Source: Deltaproteobacteria bacterium
GTDB taxonomy: Bacteria; Desulfobacterota; Desulfobacteria; Desulfobacterales; ETH-SRB1
DNA length: 6,096 bases
Assembly: GCA_019309665.1 (NCBI GenBank)
Contig: JAFDFV010000236.1
Location: 1-6,096 of the forward strand
Reading direction: 5' to 3'
The first letter of the stretch is position 1; each line of letters opens with the position of its first letter. The translations under genes and the position numbers were made by a program. This document shows, piece by piece, positions 1 through 5,661 of the stretch. The notes under the pieces were generated by a model. The model did not search any database, was not told where the DNA came from, and was given only the letters and a program-made list of their open reading frames with translations.

Positions 1-1062
1 TATAAGGGACAATACCATTATCGCAGTGGAAGCACCAAGCAGGAACTTAAAGGTTCAGCTCTGGATGCCTTTCTTTTGAAAAAATATGGTCTGCATTGGG
101 ACGGTGTTCCGGTACCGAATTTATTACCAGAATTTCTTGAGGAAAAAGCGTTTGCGCTTTTTGCGAAAAAAGCTGTCAAAAGCAAGCGATTGGGGTATGC
201 GGTATTACACGAAAACAGAAAATCGCTGTTAAGGAAATTGCATCTGGTTGAAGGCTCCTACCTGAAAAGGGCGGCAGGGCTCTTGTTCCATGAAGATCCT
301 GAGCAGTATGTCACCGGAGCCTATGTGAAAATCGGGTTTTTCAAAACCGATTCGGATTTGGTCTATCAGGATGAAATTCACGGTAACCTGTTTCAGCAAG
401 TGGATAACACCATCGATTTGTTGCTGACAAAATACATGAAAGCCTATATCAGTTATGAGAGGCTTCAGCGGGTGGAAAGCTATCTGTTTCCTGCACCGGC
501 ATTGCGGGAAGCCCTGCTCAATGCTGTCGTCCATAAGGATTACAGTAGCGGCAATCCCGTGCAGATCAGTGTTTACGAGGACAAAATTATTTTTTGGAAC
601 GCAGGCCGTCTGCCCGATGAGTTGTCGATAGAATTGTTACAGAAAAAGCATCCTTCCATCCCTTACAACCCGCTCGTAGCCTCTGCATTTTTCAGGGCTG
701 GTTATATTGAAGCCTGGGGGCGGGGAATAGAAAAGATAAATAATGAGTGCAAAATGGCCGGTGTTCCTGCCCCGGAGATCAATTATGCATTTGCAGGGTT
801 GATGATAACTTTTCAGGCAAGGAGCGGAGAAGTGTCGGGGAAAACGCTGGGGAAAACGCTGGGGAAAACGCTGGGGAAAACGCCTGATGCCATACTTTTG
901 TTTTTGGATGAAAATCCATCTTTATCCATCCCTGAAATTGCAGAAAGAATTAATAAATCAGAAAGCGCTGTAGAACGTGCCATCAGGAAGCTGCGTGAAG
1001 AAGGCTGTTTAAAACGAATAGGTCCTGCCAAAGGCGGCTATTGGGAAATAATAAAGGAATAG
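1..1062 (+). CDS. AlbA_2 / HATPase_c_4 ATP-binding regulator-like protein (COG2865 type), 5' partial
   Basis: The frame is open from base 1, so the gene begins outside the window. The TTG at 76 is not a credible start, because codons 1-25 still encode family sequence: a YRSGST motif followed by KQELKGSALDAFLL, the typical end of the N-terminal AlbA_2 (formerly AAA_4) putative DNA-binding domain. Numbering codons from base 1, a GHKL-like ATPase region follows: an N-box-like REALLNAVVHKDY at about 169-181, a WNAGRLP glycine motif at about 199-205 and EAWGRGIEKI at about 237-246. A GKTL tandem linker (280-291, then GKT) leads into a C-terminal winged-helix domain at about 296-353 (IPEIAERINKSESAVERAIRKL). 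Such proteins are annotated as transcriptional regulators or RecG-like helicases, mostly untested. They often lie inside type I restriction operons, which fits the hsdR fragment 3 bp downstream. The family call is strong; the biochemical role is unknown. Confidence 0.9.
   Translation, partial: YKGQYHYRSGSTKQELKGSALDAFLLKKYGLHWDGVPVPNLLPEFLEEKAFALFAKKAVKSKRLGYAVLHENRKSLLRKLHLVEGSYLKRAAGLLFHEDPEQYVTGAYVKIGFFKTDSDLVYQDEIHGNLFQQVDNTIDLLLTKYMKAYISYERLQRVESYLFPAPALREALLNAVVHKDYSSGNPVQISVYEDKIIFWNAGRLPDELSIELLQKKHPSIPYNPLVASAFFRAGYIEAWGRGIEKINNECKMAGVPAPEINYAFAGLMITFQARSGEVSGKTLGKTLGKTLGKTPDAILLFLDENPSLSIPEIAERINKSESAVERAIRKLREEGCLKRIGPAKGGYWEIIKE
838..882 (+). repeat. 12-bp in-frame tandem repeat encoding a GKTL linker
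   Basis: The unit GGGAAAACGCTG starts at 838, 850, 862 and 874. The first three copies are identical and the fourth is cut after 9 bases (GGGAAAACG). It encodes GKTL-GKTL-GKTL-GKT between the ATPase region and the winged helix. Because the unit is a multiple of three, slippage would change linker length without breaking the frame. Similar short Gly/Lys/Thr repeats at this position are known in the family. Confidence 0.95.
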
Positions 1063-1065
1063 TTC

Positions 1066-1332
1066 ATGGGAAATGTTGGTGATATTGAGCGAATCACGCA
1101 AAACCGCGTGGTAAAATTGTTCAAAGAAAAATTGGATTACACCTATCTGGGTAATTGGGAAGATCGCTCCGGCAACAGCAATATCGAGGAAAAACTTTTA
1201 ACCAATCACCTCACTAAAAAAGGCTACAGCCAAGCCCACATCACAGCTTCTTCCATCCTGGCTCAGGTGGCAAAGAGCTGGCGGAAAAAAGTTGTCTGCG
1301 TGCAAATTCAGTATGTTTGCCTAACCATTTGA
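1066..1332 (+). pseudogene. hsdR: Truncated type I restriction endonuclease R subunit (hsdR), N-terminal remnant
   Basis: The 88-codon frame starts with ATG at 1066, with AAAGGA at 1054-1059 as ribosome site, 3 bp after the preceding stop. Residues 1 to about 60 (MGNVGDIERITQNRVVKLFKE..., LGNWEDRSGNSNIEE, LTKKGYSQAHI) match the typical N-terminus of HsdR, the motor and nuclease subunit of type I restriction enzymes, normally around 1000 residues long. From about codon 62 (near base 1250) the sequence no longer resembles the family, and the frame ends at 1332. The PD-(D/E)XK nuclease core and all helicase motifs are absent, so it cannot restrict DNA. The other two frames across 1250-1360 are short and not recognisable as continuing hsdR, which points to a deletion or replacement rather than one frameshift. 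Transcription was probably coupled to the upstream regulator gene. Confidence 0.85.
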
Positions 1333-1421
1333 ACTTGACCGCAGAAGCCGAGCCGATTTAGAATATTCGTAGTTTTGTGGCAGCTTATCACTTTTTTGAT
1401 AGTTTTTCGGATAGCGTTTGC

Positions 1422-1430
1422 GGGAGGTGA
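1422..1430 (+). promoter_or_regulatory. Strong Shine-Dalgarno upstream of the four-cysteine membrane protein
   Basis: GGGAGGTGA contains eight bases (GGAGGTGA) matching the anti-Shine-Dalgarno consensus. It lies 8 nt before an ATG at 1439 that opens a two-codon frame (ATG AAA TGA), and 13 nt before the ATG at 1444 that opens the real gene. The TGA at 1445-1447 overlaps that start as ATGA. It argues for 1444, rather than the in-frame TTG at 1375, as the start, since no comparable site precedes 1375. Confidence 0.5.
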
Positions 1431-1443
1431 GCAGTACGATGAA

Positions 1444-1884
1444 ATGAAATGGATAAAAAGGATGCCTAATCGAAAGAAATATATCCTAAAAATAGGGGGA
1501 TCATTTTTAAGTGGCTCAGCATTTTTAGTTATTTTGTCATTCATTCAGAAAGTCTCCGCAGGATTCAATCCATTCACATTGAAGGGCTATTTGGTTCCAT
1601 TTTTATATGGAGGCATATCAGGTGCTATTCTGGGAATATACATTGTCAAAGTTAGAGAACTTAACGCAAAACTCCAGCAACGTGTAAATACACTGGAAAA
1701 CTTTTTGCCAATCTGTTCGAACTGTAAGAAAATAAGGAAGCCAGATTCTGACCCGGAGAAAATGGATTCTTGGGAACAAATTGAAACGTATATTTCTCAC
1801 AAAACATCATCTCAATTTTCGCATAGTATTTGCCCTGAATGTATGAAAAAACTATATGGAGATATTCACAATAAGGATTATTGA
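1444..1884 (+). CDS. Two-helix membrane protein with C-terminal CxxC...CxxC (LPICSNCKKIR) tail
   Basis: The product is 146 aa from ATG 1444; the same frame is open back to TTG 1375 (169 aa), but the ribosome site favours 1444. A basic N-terminus (MKWIKRMPNRKK) precedes two predicted transmembrane helices at about 12-36 and 49-70, then a short amphipathic coiled-coil-like stretch (VRELNAKLQQRVNTLENF, about 70-87). The tail holds LPICSNCKKIR (Cys91, Cys94), an SWEQIETYIS segment and SHSICPECMKKLYGD (His127, Cys130, Cys133). This tail is familiar to me as the C-terminus of many PAS, GAF and response-regulator signalling proteins in Desulfobacterota; four cysteines suggest a zinc or redox site, which is inference. 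Here it is on a small membrane anchor with no sensor domain. The positive-inside rule places both ends in the cytoplasm. A weak promoter (TTGTGG at 1375, GATAGT at 1398, 17-bp spacer) may serve it. Function unknown. Confidence 0.75.
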   Translation: MKWIKRMPNRKKYILKIGGSFLSGSAFLVILSFIQKVSAGFNPFTLKGYLVPFLYGGISGAILGIYIVKVRELNAKLQQRVNTLENFLPICSNCKKIRKPDSDPEKMDSWEQIETYISHKTSSQFSHSICPECMKKLYGDIHNKDY

Positions 1885-1916
1885 ATTTATCGGTATCCTT
1901 CATAATCGTATGAAAG

Positions 1917-2040
1917 TAGTTGACACTTTTGGGAAATAAATATTTCTTCCATTTACAGGTTTTTTTCGTTATTGCTGTGGGAGTGGCTTTCAGTCACGAT
2001 TTTCGAGGCAGAATGCTTCTCCCATAAAAAGTGTAAACTA
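1917..2040. repeat. 124-bp segment bounded by 18-bp imperfect terminal inverted repeats
   Basis: The left end at 1917-1934 (TAGTTGACACTTTTGGGA) pairs with 2020-2040 at 17 of 18 positions, with a three-base insertion (ATA, 2024-2026) in the right arm. Inside, TGGGAG (1978-1983) can pair with CTCCCA (2019-2024), an alternative hairpin for the right half. There is no coding potential between the arms. The size and ends resemble a MITE or the fused ends of a deleted insertion sequence, but I do not recognise the family, and no clear target-site duplication flanks it. Confidence 0.5.
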
Positions 2041-2070
2041 TAAAATGAATGATGCCAATTTATCATCTAA

Positions 2071-2150
2071 CGGATTAACTCTGACTGAAAAAGGCGGGAC
2101 ATTTTTTGCTTTTAACAATGTTTTTGTGGGCTTTTTCAGCAGGTTATCCG
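2071..2150. repeat. 80-bp imperfect palindrome (stem-loop)
   Basis: The arms 2071-2093 and 2131-2150 form 20 Watson-Crick pairs interrupted only by single-base bulges: CTGACTGAAAAAG (2081-2093) with CTTTTTCAGCAG (2131-2142), and CGGATTAAC (2071-2079) with GTTATCCG (2143-2150). A small inner stem (ACATT 2099-2103 with AATGT 2117-2121) shares the same centre. No T-run follows on the plus strand, so it is not a standard intrinsic terminator. Confidence 0.55.
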
Positions 2151-2191
2151 AGACGTTGGACGTAAATGCCCTAAATAAAGTAGCGAAAGTT

Positions 2192-2374
2192 AGGAACGTG
2201 GACGAAATAACTTCCCCAACTATACATCACAGCTTCAGGCCGCCTTTGTCCGGTCTTAAATCACAAAAATATTGAAATAGCTCGCTATTCCTTCAACTTT
2301 TGTGATCTGAGATCGAACAAATTCGACCCAAATCTGTGCGCCTACTTGAGGAAGTTAATTCGTCCACGTTCTCC
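2192..2374. repeat. ~180-bp near-continuous imperfect palindrome
   Basis: The outer arms 2194-2215 and 2350-2371 pair at 21 of 22 positions. The inner arms TCACAAAA (2261-2268) and TTTTGTGA (2298-2305) pair fully, continuing through TTGAA/TTCAA and ATAG/CTAT to a four-base loop CTCG at 2281-2284. The segments between (2216-2260 against 2306-2349) also align along the same axis, with about 29 Watson-Crick pairs. In all I count about 67 Watson-Crick pairs over some 87 positions. Of the remaining mismatches, nine are A-C on the plus strand, which would be G-U pairs in minus-strand RNA, against only two G-T on the plus strand. The element could be a palindromic MITE or a long structured RNA; nothing in it looks like protein code. 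Confidence 0.65.
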
Positions 2375-2420
2375 GTATTGTCAGTGATCGTATCTTGAAA
2401 AGATAAAAAGGGAGGTTTGC

Positions 2421-3002
2421 ATGGTAAAGGCTTTTTCAGATTTTAACGGATTGGAGATGTTCTTCCTGGCATGTTCCTTCATTGGCGGGTTCTTTGTTCT
2501 CGTAAAACTCTTTCTGCAATTTATTGGTGGCCATACTGACACAGATGTTGGTGTGCACAGCAATATCGATATTGATACTGCGCACGTGGATTCTGACGTG
2601 GGTTTTCGCTTACTCTCCATGCATGGACTCTCCGCATTTTTTATGATGTTCGGTTTAGTCGGGCTTGCCCTTTACCGACAGAGCCAGGTGGGGGTTATAA
2701 TCTCCATTATCGGGGCGGTGGCAGCAGGAATGGTCTCGGTGTGGGTTATCGGCAAGCTATTCCAAGTGGCTGCGCGCCTGCAATCCAGTGGTACGCTCAA
2801 AATCGCTGACGCCGTGGGTAGCACAGGAACCGTTTACCTTACTATCCCCGAAGGGGGATCTGGGCGGGTCAGCCTCAATTTTCGAAACCGTCTTCGCGAA
2901 TTCGATGCTACCGAAAAAAATGGGGCTGAGGTGCCCACCGGCACTCCGATACGTGTAGTTCAGGTAAACGCTAATATTCTTGTAGTAAAAATTATTAAAT
3001 AA
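2421..3002 (+). CDS. NfeD/YqiJ-like membrane protein with OB-fold domain, flotillin partner
   Basis: The product is 193 aa, started at ATG 2421 with GGGAGG at 2410-2415. Predicted membrane helices lie at about 11-36, 66-86 and 88-115. The loop between the first two (37-60) is rich in Asp and His (HTDTDVGVHSNIDIDTAHVDSD), a habit of this subfamily. The motif MHGLSAFFMMFGLVGLAL is typical. LQSSGT at about 120-125 leads into a C-terminal beta-rich domain (124-193, GSTGTVYLTIPEGGSGRVSLN, then VPTGTPIRVVQVNANILVV), the OB fold of NfeD-like proteins. Family knowledge: short NfeD proteins (E. coli YqiJ, B. subtilis YuaF) are encoded beside flotillin and act with it in membrane microdomains. That fits the flotillin gene starting 14 bp after this stop. 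It lacks the ClpP-like protease domain of long NfeD proteins. The precise biochemical role is not established. Confidence 0.9.
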   Translation: MVKAFSDFNGLEMFFLACSFIGGFFVLVKLFLQFIGGHTDTDVGVHSNIDIDTAHVDSDVGFRLLSMHGLSAFFMMFGLVGLALYRQSQVGVIISIIGAVAAGMVSVWVIGKLFQVAARLQSSGTLKIADAVGSTGTVYLTIPEGGSGRVSLNFRNRLREFDATEKNGAEVPTGTPIRVVQVNANILVVKIIK

Positions 3003-3016
3003 AAAAAGGAGTAGTC

Positions 3017-4582
3017 ATGTTCGATTTTTGGATTTTTCCCATTGCCGCCTTCCTTATTCTGATTGTATCGACCATCACCTTCCTGGCCTCTCGGTATAAA
3101 CGTTGTCCATCGGACAAGATACTGGTGGTCTACGGTAAAGTTGGGGAGGGACAATCGGCAAATTGTATCCACGGAGGCGGTGCTCTTATCTGGCCGTTGA
3201 TTCAGGATTATGCCTACATCAGCCTGACACCGATGACTATCAGCATTCCCCTGCAGAACGCCCTTTCATTACAGAATATACGCATTAACGTTCCCTCCAC
3301 TTTCACGGTCGGCATCTGCACTGAACCAGAGGTCATGACCTCCGCTGCCGAGCGTTTGCTCCACCTCTCGCAGGCTGAAATTGAGGAGATGGCAAAAGAA
3401 ATCATCTTTGGTCAGTTGCGCCTCACCGTGGCTTCGTTGACCATCGAGCAGATCAATCAGGACCGCGAAAGTTTTCTGGACTCGGTCCGCAAGAATGTTT
3501 CTCCGGAGCTGAATAAAATCGGCCTGTTCCTGATTAACGTCAACATTACCGATATCACAGACCAGTCGGGGTACATTGATTCTATCGGTAAGAAAGCAGC
3601 CTCCGAGGCGATTAACCAAGCCAAGGTCGATGTTGCCGAACAGGAAAAGCTGGGTGCCATTGGTGAGGCCGAAGCGACCAAGGTGAAAGAAATCAGGGTG
3701 GCGGAAAATGTGGCAGAGTCAAAAAAGGGTAAGAAAAAGGCTGAAGCTGACCAGCGTGTTTTTGTTCAGCAACAAGAGACGGAAGCCACAATCGGTGAGG
3801 CTGCAGCCAACCGTGATAAAGAAATTAAAGTTGCTGAAAATGTGGCTGAGTCGGCAAAGGGTCAGAAAATGGCCGAAGCTGATCGACGTATCGTTGTTCA
3901 ACAACAGGAAGCTCAAGCTGTGGACGGCGAAAACCACGCTAAGGCTGATATCGCCGATGCCAATGCTGAACTAACAGTGAAACAGGCATCTGCCTTGCAA
4001 CGAGGCGAGGTAGCGCGGCGCGAGGCAGAGGTTGAGATTCAGAAAGCACAATATAAGGCCGAACAGGAAAGGCTCAATGCTGAAGAAGTGGTACGCCAGG
4101 AAATTGATAAGAAAAAAGTTGAGATTGCTGCCGATGCCGAAGCCGAAAAAACCCGCCGCGAGGCAAAAGGTCAGGCCGATGCCATCCTTCTTAAATATCA
4201 GGCCGAGGCCGAGGGTGTGCGTCAGGTGCTTGAAAGTAAGGCTGCCGGATATCTTAATCTGGTTAAGGGATGCAATGGCGATGCAAAAGCGGCGGCTACC
4301 CTGCTTATGACCGAAAAAATTGAACAAATTGTACAACTTCAAGTAGAGGCTATTCGCAACATCAAAATCGACAAAGTCACGGTCTGGGATCCTGCCGGAG
4401 GTGGCAAAAACAGCACAGCCACCTCAAACTTTCTTTCCGGGTTGATCAAAAGTTTACCGCCACTGCACGACGTGGCTGCTATGGCTGGGATTGAACTTCC
4501 CAAGTACCTTGGCGAAATTGCTTCGAAAAAAGCGGCACCAAAAACATCTCAAGATAAAACGGCTTCCAGCGAAAACGCTTAA
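3017..4582 (+). CDS. Flotillin family protein (YqiK/YuaG/FloT type)
   Basis: The product is 521 aa from ATG 3017 with AAAGGAG at 3005-3011. A hydrophobic N-terminal anchor (about 4-24) is followed by an SPFH/band-7 domain (about 30-195, with VYGKVGEG, GGGALIWPLIQDYAYISL and FGQLRLTVASLTIEQINQDR). Then comes a long Ala/Glu/Lys-rich coiled-coil 'flotillin' region (about 196-400). The C-terminus has KAAATLLMTEKIEQIV, NIKIDKVTVWDPAGGG and SLPPLHDVAAMAGIELPKYLG, all characteristic of bacterial flotillins. Flotillins oligomerise at the inner membrane and scaffold membrane microdomains, affecting fluidity, secretion and envelope stress; the NfeD-like gene just upstream is the usual partner and operon mate. 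The coiled coil holds a 44-residue tandem duplication (216-259 and 260-303). Reading-frame integrity is complete. Whether yqiK or floT is the better name cannot be decided from this sequence. Confidence 0.95.
   Translation: MFDFWIFPIAAFLILIVSTITFLASRYKRCPSDKILVVYGKVGEGQSANCIHGGGALIWPLIQDYAYISLTPMTISIPLQNALSLQNIRINVPSTFTVGICTEPEVMTSAAERLLHLSQAEIEEMAKEIIFGQLRLTVASLTIEQINQDRESFLDSVRKNVSPELNKIGLFLINVNITDITDQSGYIDSIGKKAASEAINQAKVDVAEQEKLGAIGEAEATKVKEIRVAENVAESKKGKKKAEADQRVFVQQQETEATIGEAAANRDKEIKVAENVAESAKGQKMAEADRRIVVQQQEAQAVDGENHAKADIADANAELTVKQASALQRGEVARREAEVEIQKAQYKAEQERLNAEEVVRQEIDKKKVEIAADAEAEKTRREAKGQADAILLKYQAEAEGVRQVLESKAAGYLNLVKGCNGDAKAAATLLMTEKIEQIVQLQVEAIRNIKIDKVTVWDPAGGGKNSTATSNFLSGLIKSLPPLHDVAAMAGIELPKYLGEIASKKAAPKTSQDKTASSENA
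3662..3925 (+). repeat. Tandem 44-residue (132-bp) duplication inside the flotillin coiled coil
   Basis: Codons 216-259 (3662-3793) and 260-303 (3794-3925) align without gaps: both begin GEA and share the KEI(R/K)VAENVAES stretch, then KAEAD/MAEAD and a VQQQE end. DNA identity is clear but reduced by synonymous and conservative changes, so the duplication is not recent. The 44-residue unit keeps the heptad-rich character of the coiled coil. Confidence 0.85.
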
Positions 4583-4738
4583 CTTGCTGCTATCACCGCT
4601 ATTGCTCACATAGGAAAGAAGCAAAACAAGAAATGGTAGCATTCTCGCATAACCAAGCTAAATGCAGCCGACTCGTAAACTCGCGGCTAATTTGTGGGTT
4701 AAAAAAACAAAATTTCATTTTTAAAAAAGGAATTCCAC

Positions 4739-5479
4739 ATGAAGAATTACAAAAATATTATTGCTCTGATTCCGGTCGTTTTTTTACTTTCAGCAAGCCA
4801 GGCAAATGCAGAAGGTAAATGGTGGGAAAAAGGGATTAATATTTTTAAAACACAGAACAAAATATCAAAAGAACCTAGTATCGGTGAAATTGGTGAGGCA
4901 TTTAAGGAAGCGCTTCGTATCGGCTCCGAAAATGTAGTTAGAAAGTTAGGCGATGTTGATGGTTTCAATGCTGATTCTGCTGTTCACATACCATTGCCAA
5001 AGGAATTAAATACTGTAAAGACAATGTTAGCTAAAGTTGGGATGTCTCGAATAGTTGATGACCTTGAACTAAAACTTAACCGCGCAGCTGAAGCCGCAAC
5101 TCCAAAGGCTAAAGAACTTTTTTGGCAGTCAATCACTGAAATGACGTTTGATGACATTAAGGGTATTTATGAAGGCTCCGAAGATTCCGCAACAAGATAT
5201 TTTCAGGAAAAAATGTCTCCATCGTTGAGCAAAGAAATGCGTCCGATAGTTGAAGAAAGCCTGTCAAAGGTGGGAGCAATTCAAGCTTTTGACAACGTAA
5301 TGGGCAAATATCAAACTTTGCCATTTGTGCCGGATGTAAAAGCAAATTTAACAGACCATGTTGTTCGAAAAGGAATGGATGGCATATTCTATTATATTGC
5401 AAAAGAGGAAGCTGCTATTCGAAAAAATCCTGTGAAACAAACTACCGACTTGTTGAAGAAAGTGTTTGGCGCTAAGTGA
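4739..5479 (+). CDS. DUF4197 domain-containing exported protein
   Basis: The product is 246 aa from ATG 4739, with AAAGGA at 4726-4731. Residues 1-24 form a Sec signal peptide (MKNYK, hydrophobic IIALIPVVFLLSA, cleavage likely after SQANA), with no lipobox cysteine, so a soluble periplasmic or secreted protein is expected. The mature part matches DUF4197: FKEALRIGSENVVRKLGDVDGF (54-76), IPLPKEL (84-90), LELKLNRAAEAATPKAKELFW (109-129), MTFDDIKGIYEGSEDSATRYF (135-155), RPIVEESLSKVG (168-179) and the conserved end DHVVRKGMDGIFYYIAKEEAAIRKNP with TTDLL (206-239). The family is found mainly in Proteobacteria and allied groups, is almost entirely helical, and has no established function. It lies 156 bp after the flotillin stop in the same direction, so it may be a separate unit. 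Confidence 0.9.
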   Translation: MKNYKNIIALIPVVFLLSASQANAEGKWWEKGINIFKTQNKISKEPSIGEIGEAFKEALRIGSENVVRKLGDVDGFNADSAVHIPLPKELNTVKTMLAKVGMSRIVDDLELKLNRAAEAATPKAKELFWQSITEMTFDDIKGIYEGSEDSATRYFQEKMSPSLSKEMRPIVEESLSKVGAIQAFDNVMGKYQTLPFVPDVKANLTDHVVRKGMDGIFYYIAKEEAAIRKNPVKQTTDLLKKVFGAK

Positions 5480-5493
5480 TTATAATTTTTTCC

Positions 5494-5628
5494 ATGTCGG
5501 GCAAGAAAAAAATTAAAGCATTCAAAAATGGCCGAAAAAAATATTTTGCAAATACTTGCCCTAAATGCGGGGTTTTGTATGAAGGGATCGGTATAAGATT
5601 TCAACCGATGTTACAAAAAATAAATTGA
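5494..5628 (+). CDS. Possible 44-aa CPKCG micro-protein
   Basis: An ATG at 5494 opens a 44-codon frame ending at TGA 5626-5628. The peptide is strongly basic at the N-terminus (MSGKKKIKAFKNGRKKYF) and then carries NTCPKCGVLYEG, a single zinc-knuckle-like CxxC. No good ribosome site precedes it. The same frame extends back to a GTG at 5476 that overlaps the DUF4197 stop (GTGA), so coupled translation of a 50-aa form is possible. Against it: only one cysteine pair, short length, no recognised family. For it: CPKCG is an uncommon chance motif, and nothing else fills this gap. Confidence 0.3.
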   Translation: MSGKKKIKAFKNGRKKYFANTCPKCGVLYEGIGIRFQPMLQKIN

Positions 5629-5661
5629 AGATTATTGGTGGATATATGGAGAGGTTAAGGG

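Larger units (their letters stand above)
1885..2420. other. 536-bp gene-free stretch rich in long inverted repeats
   Basis: I see no convincing gene here. A 76-codon frame at 2045-2275 lacks a ribosome site and any recognisable domain, and runs through one inverted repeat and half of another, so it is probably chance. The stretch contains three non-overlapping imperfect inverted repeats (listed separately) with different sequences and centres near 1979, 2111 and 2283. The last 45 bases are the leader of the NfeD-like gene, with GGGAGG at 2410-2415. No clear sigma-70 promoter is seen. The palindromes suggest non-autonomous mobile elements, structured RNA, or both. Confidence 0.6.

Noticed and set aside
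76..78. TTG as the start of the first gene
   Set aside because: The frame is open to base 1 and the upstream 25 codons carry conserved AlbA_2-domain sequence, so the gene is simply cut by the window edge.
1375..1403. Candidate promoter TTGTGG - 17 bp - GATAGT before the four-cysteine protein gene
   Set aside because: Only partial matches to both boxes in an AT-rich stretch; mentioned as possible but not strong enough to annotate.
2045..2275. 76-codon plus-strand frame in the gene-free stretch
   Set aside because: No ribosome site and no recognisable domain; it runs through the 2071-2150 stem-loop and half of the large palindrome, so it is most simply a chance frame.
3708..4342. Frames of about 70-120 codons on both strands inside the flotillin gene
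   Set aside because: They mirror the Lys/Glu/Ala-rich repetitive coding sequence in other frames and have no family features or ribosome sites.
4650..4701. Possible hairpin (TAACC/GGTTA, AAAT/ATTT, AGCCG/CGGCT) between flotillin and DUF4197
   Set aside because: Short separated stems with a 13-base loop, followed by A residues rather than T on the plus strand; it does not qualify as an intrinsic terminator.
5484..5514. AATTTTTT...AAAAAATT inverted repeat after the DUF4197 gene
   Set aside because: The stem is only A/T and the right arm lies inside the lysine codons of the micro-ORF; too weak for a terminator.
5587..5609. ATCGGT/ACCGAT stem with an 11-base loop
   Set aside because: Six pairs with no T-run on either strand; could occur by chance and does not end either convergent gene.
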